NCBI GenBank assembly: GCA_013812385.1
Contig: JACCTM010000385.1
Coordinates: 1-11,577 of the forward strand
Direction: 5' to 3'
Origin: Geodermatophilaceae bacterium
GTDB lineage: Bacteria; Actinomycetota; Actinomycetes; Mycobacteriales; Geodermatophilaceae
Length of the DNA: 11,577 bases
Shown here: positions 6,015 through 11,577 of the stretch, one piece after another
How the letters are laid out: every line of letters starts with the position of its first letter
Position numbering within the stretch: the first letter of the stretch is position 1
The notes under the pieces: model-generated
Told to the model about the DNA's origin: nothing
Databases searched by the model: none
Seen by the model: the letters and a program-made list of their open reading frames with translations, nothing else
Translations under genes and position numbers: made by a program

Positions 6015-7561
6015 CAGTCGTCTCCTCCGTTCCCGGCTTGCGCCGTGGATCCCTCAGCGCCCACGTCGGCCATGGTGGCGTTGACCGCCGGGGTGATGAT
6101 GTCCAGCAACGGCTTCGGATAGACGCCGAGCACAATGATCAGCGCCAGCAGCGGACTGAGGTAGGCCATCTCACGCTTGTTCAGGTCCTTGAATCCACCT
6201 ACCGCCGGCTTGATCGGCCCGTGCATCGTGCGCTGGTACATCAACAGGATGTAGAGCGCGGCCAAGATGATGCCCACCGTCGCCAGGATCGAGAAGACGG
6301 GGTACGGCCCGAACGAGCCGAGCAGGACCAGGAACTCGCTCACGAAACTGTTGGTTCCAGGTAGGGCGAGTGAGGACAGACCGGCCAACAGGAATGCCCC
6401 GGCCAGCAACGGAGTCACGCTGCTGACTCCGCCGTAGTCCCCGATCGTGCGCGACTTCCCTCGACTGATCAGCATGCCCACGATCAGGAACAACGCCCCG
6501 GTCGAGATGCCGTGGTTGACCATGTAGAGCACCGCGCCGGTCCCGGCCTGGGTGGTGAAGGCGAACACACCCAGCGCGATGAAACCGAAGTGCGCGATCG
6601 AGGTGTAGGCGACCAGCCGCTTCATGTCGGTCTGACCCATGGCGAGCAGTGCGCCGTACAGGATCCCGAGTACGGCCAGCACCAGGATCGCCGGGGCGAA
6701 GGCCCGGCTGGCATCGGGGAACAGCGGCAGGCAGTACCGCAGGAAGCCGAACGTTCCGACCTTGTCCAACACCCCGACGAGAAGCACCGCGCCACCGATC
6801 GGAGCCTCGGCACCGGCATCGGGTAGCCAGGTGTGGAAGGGCACGAGCGGTGCCTTGATCGCGAAGGCGATGAAGAACCCGAGGAAGAGCAGCTTCTGCA
6901 GGTCCGGATCGATGCTGATCTGGCGCAGCGCGTCGAAGGCGAAGGTGCCCTGCCCGATCTCGTTGGCGCTGACCACGTACAGCCCGATCACGGAGGCGAG
7001 CATGACCAGGCCGCCGACCAGGCTGTAGAGGAAGAACTTCACTGCCGCGTACTGACGTCGCGGCCCTCCGAAGCTGCCGATCAAGAAGTACATCGGAACC
7101 AGCATCGCTTCGAAGAAGACGTAGAACAGGAAGATGTCGGTGGCCGCAAAGACGCCGATCAAGAGCGCCTCGAGGATCAGCAACCAGGCGAAGAACGTCC
7201 GCATGCTGCCGGTCTTGCCGGTGCCCCGGCCGGCGTCGGCGCCCTCGTTCCAGGATGCGCCGATCACGACCGGCACCAACAGACCGATCAGCAGGATCAT
7301 CACCAGGGCGATGCCGTCCACGCCGAGGGCGAACCGCACGCCGAAATCGGGAATCCAGCTGTAGGACTGGACAAACTGGAATCGCGGGCCGCTCGGTTCG
7401 AAGGCAACCGTCATGAACACGGCAAGAACGAGTACGACCAACGACACGCCGAGGGTGATTCTCCGGATCAGGTCATGACGGTCTTCCGGTACGGCCAGCA
7501 GCCCGAACCCGGCAACCAGCGGCAGGACCATCAAGATCAGCAGAAAGGGCAGGTCGCTCAT
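6014..7561 (-). CDS. nuoM: NADH-quinone oxidoreductase subunit M
   Basis: This is an antiporter-like, proton-translocating membrane subunit of complex I, 515 residues. Essential residues of the family are visible: Glu151 ('FYVFFEAMLVPMYFLIG'), Lys236 ('FAIKAPLVPFHTWLPDA'), Lys267 ('VLDKVGTFGFLRY') and His324 in 'TSIAHFGF'. The C-terminus ends in a short Gly/Asp-rich tail. The ATG at 7561 is chosen because it gives the classic ATGA overlap with the nuoL stop and the usual N-terminus 'MSDLPFLLI'. The reading frame stays open for 64 more codons upstream, but only inside nuoL. Translation is probably coupled to nuoL, as the local Shine-Dalgarno is poor. Confidence 0.97.
   Translation of the reverse strand: MSDLPFLLILMVLPLVAGFGLLAVPEDRHDLIRRITLGVSLVVLVLAVFMTVAFEPSGPRFQFVQSYSWIPDFGVRFALGVDGIALVMILLIGLLVPVVIGASWNEGADAGRGTGKTGSMRTFFAWLLILEALLIGVFAATDIFLFYVFFEAMLVPMYFLIGSFGGPRRQYAAVKFFLYSLVGGLVMLASVIGLYVVSANEIGQGTFAFDALRQISIDPDLQKLLFLGFFIAFAIKAPLVPFHTWLPDAGAEAPIGGAVLLVGVLDKVGTFGFLRYCLPLFPDASRAFAPAILVLAVLGILYGALLAMGQTDMKRLVAYTSIAHFGFIALGVFAFTTQAGTGAVLYMVNHGISTGALFLIVGMLISRGKSRTIGDYGGVSSVTPLLAGAFLLAGLSSLALPGTNSFVSEFLVLLGSFGPYPVFSILATVGIILAALYILLMYQRTMHGPIKPAVGGFKDLNKREMAYLSPLLALIIVLGVYPKPLLDIITPAVNATMADVGAEGSTAQAGNGGDD
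6021..6028 (-). promoter_or_regulatory. Strong Shine-Dalgarno for nuoN
   Basis: The minus strand shows an extended purine run containing GGAGGAG, ending about 6 nt before the nuoN ATG and lying inside the end of nuoM. It confirms the ATG at 6014 as the start and allows nuoN its own initiation besides coupling to nuoM. Confidence 0.75.
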
Positions 7562-9474
7562 ACGAATCGCACCGCCAGGAACGCCATGGTGACCACGAGC
7601 GCCCCGCCGAGCATGCTCAGCGCGTACGACCGGACGAAGCCGGTCTGGGTGCGACGCAGTCGGCCGGACGTCCCGCCGAGCCCGGCGGCCAGGCCGTTGA
7701 CCGCACCATCGACGCCGCGGTTGTCCACGTAGACCATCGCGCGGGTGAGCCACTGACCAGGTCTCATGAACACCGATTCGTTGAAGGCGTCCCCGTAGAG
7801 ATTGGCCCTGGCGGCCTTGATCACCGGAGAGACGTTGACCGGTGGGCGGATCGGCACTTCACGACGCGCGACGAAGAACCATGCGGCAGCGACACCGAGA
7901 GCCACGACCACCGTGGTGAGAATGGACACGACGATCGGTGCGACGACGTGATCGGCCTCGGGCTCCGGACCGAACACCGGCTCCAACCACGCGCCGAGCG
8001 GGAACACGTTGACGAGGATGAAGCCGGCGAAGACCGAGCCCAACGACAAGATGATCATCGGCACGGTCATCACCGCGGGCGACTCGTGTGGGTGGGCGTC
8101 CTTGTCCCACCGCGGCCTCCCGAAAAAGGTCATCACCATCAACCGGGTCATGTAGAAGGCGGTCAGGCCGGCGGCCAGCATCGCCCCGCCACCGAGGATC
8201 CAGCCCAAAGCGCCGCCAGAGTCGAAGGCCACCTCGATGATCAGGTCCTTGGAGTAGTAACCGGACAAGAACGGGAAGCCGATCAGCGCCAGGTAGCCCA
8301 GGGCGAAGGTGATGTAGGTGATCCGCATCTTCGAGCCGAGGCCGCCGAACTTGCGCATGTCGACCTCGTCGTTCATGCCGTGCATGACCGACCCGGCGCC
8401 GAGGAACAGGCCCGCCTTGAAGAATCCGTGGGTGAGCAGGTGCAGGATCGCCACCGCGTACCCGGCCGGGCCCAGCCCGACGGCCAGGAACATGTAACCG
8501 ATCTGACTGACCGTGGAGTAGGCCAGCACCTTCTTGATGTCGTCGTAGGCGCAACCGACGATTGCGCCGTACAGCAGGGTGACCAGGCCGACGATGGTGA
8601 CCACGGTTCGCGCGGTCTCGGACAGGTCGAACAGCGGCGCGGACCGCGCGATGAGGTAAACCCCGGCGGTCACCATCGTCGCGGCGTGGATCAGAGCGGA
8701 GACCGGGGTCGGGCCTTCCATCGCGTCGGGCAACCAGGCCTGCAGTGGCACTTGGCCGGACTTGCCGCAGGCGCCGAGCAGCAGCAGCAGTCCCAGGGCG
8801 GTGACGGTTCCGGCCGCCAGCCCACTCGCTCCGGCAAAGACGTCCGCGAAGGATGTCGAGCCGAGGGTCGCGAACATGATGAAGACCGCAATGATCAGGC
8901 CGACGTCCCCGACCCGATTCATGATGAAGGCCTTCTTGGCCGCGGTCGCCGCTGCCGGCCGGCGGTACCAGAACGCGATCAGCAGGTACGACGCGAGGCC
9001 GACGCCCTCCCAGCCGATGTAGAGCACGACGTACCCGTTGCCCAGGACGAGCAGCAACATCGCGGCGACGAACAAGTTCATGTACGCGAAGAAGCGCCGA
9101 CGATCCGGATCGTGGCCCATGTAGCCGACCGAATAGATGTGGATCAGGGCACCGACGCCGGTGATCAGCAGGATGAAGACCGCTGACAAAGGGTCGAGGA
9201 GCAGGCCGATGTCCACCTGCAGTTCACCGACCGGGATGAAGCTGAACAGCGTGTCGGTGACTGCCTTCTCGCCGTCGGGCTGCCCGGCAAGGGCGGCCAC
9301 GAGCGCGACGGCAAGCACGAAGTCCAACAGAATCGTGGCGCAGCCGATGAGATGCCCGATTTTGTCCAGCCGCCGGCCACCCAGCAGCAGGACGGCGGCT
9401 CCGAGCAGCGGGATGACGACGAGCAGCCAGGCTGAGCCGAGCAGGCCGCTGGCGGGTAGGTACTGAGTCTCCAC
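7558..9474 (-). CDS. nuoL: NADH-quinone oxidoreductase subunit L
   Basis: This is the distal proton-pumping subunit of complex I, 638 residues, with the long lateral helix at its C-terminal end. Expected residues: Glu156 ('IGWEGVGLASYLLI'), Asp190 ('MNRVGD'), Lys238 ('CGKSGQVPLQAWLPDAM'), His263 ('ALIHAATMVTAGVYL'), His349/Lys353 ('LLTHGFFKAGLFL') and Lys409-Asp410 ('SGYYSKD') in the broken helix. The C-terminal 100 residues include 'YGDAFNESVF' and 'YVDNRGVDG', as in other actinobacterial NuoL, then a final hydrophobic anchor. The start is the GTG at 9474, 10 nt after the nuoK stop, with GAGGGA 6 nt upstream overlapping that stop. Its end overlaps nuoM by 4 nt. Confidence 0.97.
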   Translation of the reverse strand: METQYLPASGLLGSAWLLVVIPLLGAAVLLLGGRRLDKIGHLIGCATILLDFVLAVALVAALAGQPDGEKAVTDTLFSFIPVGELQVDIGLLLDPLSAVFILLITGVGALIHIYSVGYMGHDPDRRRFFAYMNLFVAAMLLLVLGNGYVVLYIGWEGVGLASYLLIAFWYRRPAAATAAKKAFIMNRVGDVGLIIAVFIMFATLGSTSFADVFAGASGLAAGTVTALGLLLLLGACGKSGQVPLQAWLPDAMEGPTPVSALIHAATMVTAGVYLIARSAPLFDLSETARTVVTIVGLVTLLYGAIVGCAYDDIKKVLAYSTVSQIGYMFLAVGLGPAGYAVAILHLLTHGFFKAGLFLGAGSVMHGMNDEVDMRKFGGLGSKMRITYITFALGYLALIGFPFLSGYYSKDLIIEVAFDSGGALGWILGGGAMLAAGLTAFYMTRLMVMTFFGRPRWDKDAHPHESPAVMTVPMIILSLGSVFAGFILVNVFPLGAWLEPVFGPEPEADHVVAPIVVSILTTVVVALGVAAAWFFVARREVPIRPPVNVSPVIKAARANLYGDAFNESVFMRPGQWLTRAMVYVDNRGVDGAVNGLAAGLGGTSGRLRRTQTGFVRSYALSMLGGALVVTMAFLAVRFV

Positions 9475-9480
9475 GTGGCG

Positions 9481-9486
9481 TCCCTC
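9481..9486 (-). promoter_or_regulatory. Shine-Dalgarno fixing the GTG start of nuoL
   Basis: GAGGGA on the minus strand lies 6 nt before the GTG at 9474 and overlaps the TGA stop of nuoK. It supports this non-ATG start. Confidence 0.65.
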
Positions 9487-9784
9487 AGTACTTCAGCAGG
9501 TTCGCGTCGTCGACCGAAGCCGAACGTCGGGTCCGGTAGATCGACATGATGATCGCCAGTCCGACGACGACCTCGGCCGCGGCGACCACCATCACGAAGA
9601 AAGCCATGATCTGCCCGTCGACAGTGCCGTTGATCCGAGCGAAGGTGACCAGGGTCAGGTTCACCGAGTTCAGCATCAGCTCGATGCACATGAACACGAC
9701 GATCGCGTTGCGCCGAACCAGCACCCCGACAGCACCGATCGTGAACAGGATCGCGGCCAGGACCAGGTAGTACGTAGGTGTCAT
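9485..9784 (-). CDS. nuoK: NADH-quinone oxidoreductase subunit K
   Basis: This is a small three-helix membrane subunit of complex I, 99 residues, the usual family length. It carries the two buried glutamates used in proton transfer: Glu35 ('FMCIELMLNSVNLTLV') and Glu71 ('VAAAEVVVGLAI'). The ATG at 9784 overlaps the nuoJ stop as ATGA, pointing to translational coupling. nuoL follows 10 nt downstream. Confidence 0.97.
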   Translation of the reverse strand: MTPTYYLVLAAILFTIGAVGVLVRRNAIVVFMCIELMLNSVNLTLVTFARINGTVDGQIMAFFVMVVAAAEVVVGLAIIMSIYRTRRSASVDDANLLKY

Positions 9785-10593
9785 GTGGGCACGCCGTCGC
9801 GGTTGGCGCCGCTGTCGACGGTCACGTCATCCAGATCGTCGATAGCTCCCGAGGCGATGGCCGGTGGTCGGTGCATCTCCATCCCGGTCGCTCGGCTGTC
9901 CTCGGCGACCGATCCGTCCGGTAGCAGCGCAGGCGCGGCGACGGAGTTGCCGCGAGCGAAGACACCCGGGCCGGTCAACGTCTGCGGGCGCGGGCCCTTG
10001 ACCCGCGCGACGGACTGCTCCTTCTGGCCCGGACGGGTGCCGGGCTCCCGCTCGATGTGGGCCAGGATCATGGCTCCGACCGCGGCGGTGATGAGCAGTG
10101 CGCTTGTCAGTTCGAAGGCGAGCAGGTAGTCAGTGAACAGAAGTCGGGCGATCGCTGGGACGTTGCCGCCGTCAGCGTTGATCTCGGCCAGGCCGACGGA
10201 CTCGACGCCGGACGTGGCGTCGGCGATCAGGCCGCCGACGAGTCCGGCGAAGCCGATGCCGAGCAGGATCGCGGCCAGGCGTTGGCCACGCAGTGTCTCG
10301 ACTATCGAGTCGGAATAGTCCCGACCGACCAGCATGAGTACGAATAGGAACAGGATCATGATCGCGCCGGTGTAAACGATGATCTGTACGGCACCCAGGA
10401 ACGGCGCCTGCTGGACGAAGTAGAAGCCGCCGAAGCTCAACATCGTCAACACGAGCCACAGGGCAGAGTGGATGGCGTTGCTGGACAAGACCATCCCGAT
10501 CGCACCGGCCAGCGCGATCGGGCCCAGGATCCAGAACGCAACCGTTTCCCCACTGCTGACAACATCTGCGGCCAATACAGACATCTGGTTCAC
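9781..10593 (-). CDS. nuoJ: NADH-quinone oxidoreductase subunit J, with long C-terminal tail
   Basis: This is a membrane subunit of complex I, 270 residues. Five hydrophobic helices lie in residues 18-180. The third contains the 'IIVYTGAIMILFLFVLML' signature (Tyr74), the helix that changes shape near the quinone site in known structures. 'YLLAFELTSALLI' (156-168, Glu161) belongs to the next conserved helix. Residues 181-270 form a hydrophilic, Pro/Gly/Asp-rich tail with no visible domain. It is absent from E. coli NuoJ (about 184 residues) but usual for actinobacteria. The GTG at 10593 overlaps the nuoI stop by 4 nt (GTGA). Confidence 0.96.
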   Translation of the reverse strand: MNQMSVLAADVVSSGETVAFWILGPIALAGAIGMVLSSNAIHSALWLVLTMLSFGGFYFVQQAPFLGAVQIIVYTGAIMILFLFVLMLVGRDYSDSIVETLRGQRLAAILLGIGFAGLVGGLIADATSGVESVGLAEINADGGNVPAIARLLFTDYLLAFELTSALLITAAVGAMILAHIEREPGTRPGQKEQSVARVKGPRPQTLTGPGVFARGNSVAAPALLPDGSVAEDSRATGMEMHRPPAIASGAIDDLDDVTVDSGANRDGVPT

Positions 10594-11225
10594 GTTCGGG
10601 TCTTTCCGAGTGGTTTGGCGCCCTCGTCCGCATCGGCGCCGATGTCATCGCCTGACGCCGGAGCCGTCGCCGCCGGGGGCACGGAGTGCTCCTCGGCTGC
10701 CGCTCCGGCGGTCTGCTTGAGCGGCTCGCGACCGACGTAGTAGTCCTGTTCGTGATCACCCAAGCGCATCGGATGTGGCGGTTGCTCCATCCCGGGCAGT
10801 AACGGGGCCATCAATTGCTCTTTGGTGAAGATCAGGTCCTGCCGATTGTCGTCGGCGAGTTCGTACTCGTTGGACATCGTCAGCGATCTGGTGGGGCACG
10901 CCTCGACGCAGAGCCCGCAGAAGATGCAGCGCAGGTAGTTGATCTGGTAGATCGCGCCGTACCGCTCGCCGGGTGAGTAGCGGGCCTCTGCGGTGTTGTC
11001 GCCACCCTCGACGTAGATGGCATCGGCCGGGCAGGCCCAGGCGCACAACTCGCAGCCGACACACTTCTCCAAACCGTCAGGATGCCGGTTGAGCACGTGC
11101 CGGCCGTGGTAGCGGGGCTTGGTCGCCTTCTTGTCCTCGGGATAGGACTCCGTGGTCACCTTCTTGAACATGTTTGCGAAGGTCACCCCGAAGCCCTGTA
11201 GCGGCTTGGGCAACAGGCTAGGCAC
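10590..11225 (-). CDS. nuoI: NADH-quinone oxidoreductase subunit I (two 4Fe-4S clusters)
   Basis: This is a peripheral ferredoxin-like subunit of complex I that passes electrons toward NuoB and quinone; it is 211 residues. Two CxxCxxCxxxC(P) motifs are complete: Cys55/58/61/65 ('CVGCELCAWACP') and Cys100/103/106/110 ('CIFCGLCVEACP'). Residues 1-25 form the amphipathic N-terminal region that contacts the membrane arm. Residues 170-211 form an Ala/Pro/Asp-rich tail with no domain. The GTG at 11225 is chosen because GGAGG lies 5 nt upstream and translation there gives the normal family N-terminus. The longer open frame up to 11444 lies inside nuoH and encodes an Arg/Ser-rich sequence unlike NuoI. 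It overlaps nuoH by 8 nt. Confidence 0.96.
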   Translation of the reverse strand: MPSLLPKPLQGFGVTFANMFKKVTTESYPEDKKATKPRYHGRHVLNRHPDGLEKCVGCELCAWACPADAIYVEGGDNTAEARYSPGERYGAIYQINYLRCIFCGLCVEACPTRSLTMSNEYELADDNRQDLIFTKEQLMAPLLPGMEQPPHPMRLGDHEQDYYVGREPLKQTAGAAAEEHSVPPAATAPASGDDIGADADEGAKPLGKTRT

Positions 11226-11577
11226 GATTGCCTCCGGGGCGTCTACCGGCGCCGACGGCGTCCTTCTTCGCGAGGTCCCGTTTGACCAACGGCGGGTTGG
11301 GCGGCACGACGAGGTCCAGCGGTGGAGTCGGGAAAGCACCCGATGTCGTCGGCGGGACGCCTTTGCGCACCGTCGGGTCGTCGACCTTGTCCGGCCAGAG
11401 CCAGACGCCGACCAATACGAGGACGAGCACCGGGATGCCGACATACAGCGCGATCTGGCCGGCTGTCAGGTCGTACTCACGGGACAGGACCCGCATCGTG
11501 GCCACGACAAGGATCCAGAGCAGTGCGACCGGTACGAGGACCTTCCAGCCCAAGCGCATGAACTGGTCATAGCGCAT
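11218..11577 (-). CDS. nuoH: NADH-quinone oxidoreductase subunit H, C-terminal part (5' end beyond window)
   Basis: Only the last 119 residues of this quinone-site membrane subunit of complex I are present. They begin at the conserved loop 'RYDQFMRLGWK' (2-12), just before the last helices. Two hydrophobic helices follow (about 13-31 and 43-61). Then comes a Pro-rich, basic hydrophilic tail (62-119) containing 'PPLDLVVPPNPP', longer than in E. coli NuoH and typical of actinobacteria. The Met at the window edge is internal to the protein, not a start. The TAG stop lies inside the first codons of nuoI. Confidence 0.95.
   Translation of the reverse strand: MRYDQFMRLGWKVLVPVALLWILVVATMRVLSREYDLTAGQIALYVGIPVLVLVLVGVWLWPDKVDDPTVRKGVPPTTSGAFPTPPLDLVVPPNPPLVKRDLAKKDAVGAGRRPGGNRA
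11231..11235 (-). promoter_or_regulatory. Shine-Dalgarno fixing the GTG start of nuoI
   Basis: A GGAGG on the minus strand lies 5 nt before the GTG at 11225, inside the end of nuoH. It decides the nuoI start against longer in-frame alternatives. Confidence 0.8.

Noticed and set aside
6833..7732. Plus-strand open frame of 299 codons opposite nuoM and nuoL
   Set aside because: It has a highly polar Asp/Glu/Gln/His-rich composition expected from reading hydrophobic membrane-protein codons backwards, and no Shine-Dalgarno or family motif.
7562..7753. N-terminal extension of nuoM
   Set aside because: The extra 64 residues are Arg-rich and lie inside nuoL in another frame. The ATG at 7561 gives an ATGA junction and the normal NuoM N-terminus.
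7948..9186. Plus-strand open frame of 412 codons opposite nuoL
   Set aside because: The same antisense artefact: repetitive polar composition and complete overlap with the conserved nuoL.
11226..11444. N-terminal extension of nuoI to an upstream in-frame start
   Set aside because: The extra 73 residues are Arg/Ser-rich out-of-frame nuoH sequence. A GGAGG 5 nt before the GTG at 11225 gives the normal NuoI N-terminus.

Overview
The window is high-GC DNA with GTG starts and an actinobacterial style of gene order. It most likely comes from the chromosome of a member of the Actinomycetota. The protein families support this: an actinobacterial-type complex I operon with hydrophilic C-terminal tails on several subunits, a GrcC-like polyprenyl synthase, and a threonine synthase with an N-terminal zinc ribbon. 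I cannot assign a genus.

Left part (1-1427). A threonine synthase gene (thrC) runs leftward off the window edge. Its leader (about 354-455, minus strand) folds as a SAM-I (S-box) riboswitch. The closing P1 helix of the aptamer runs into the thrC Shine-Dalgarno sequence, which suggests a translational OFF switch. A plausible -10 element lies just upstream. Transcribed the other way is a HAD-superfamily IIB phosphatase of unknown substrate.

Middle part (1551-3293). Two secreted lipoproteins are transcribed divergently from a 66-bp gap. One is a PQQ-dependent aldose/soluble-glucose-dehydrogenase-like beta-propeller (minus strand). The other is a small cupredoxin with a complete type-1 copper ligand set (plus strand). 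They look like a possible electron donor/acceptor pair on the outer face of the membrane.

Right part (3405-11577, all minus strand). This is the distal half of a nuo operon in the order nuoH(3' end)-I-J-K-L-M-N, followed by a long-chain trans-polyprenyl diphosphate synthase that probably makes the menaquinone side chain. Junctions are tight: H/I overlap by 8 nt, I/J and J/K by 4, K/L are 10 nt apart, L/M overlap by 4, M/N by 1, and N and the synthase are 15 nt apart. Together these genes encode the proton-pumping membrane arm of NADH:quinone oxidoreductase, its peripheral two-cluster ferredoxin subunit, and an enzyme for the tail of its quinone substrate.

Most of the window is ordinary housekeeping DNA. 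The part most worth a second look is the SAM riboswitch on threonine synthase. The divergent PQQ-enzyme/cupredoxin pair and the disordered C-terminal tails on three consecutive complex I subunits come next. I found no rRNA, tRNA, CRISPR array, insertion sequence or prophage gene.
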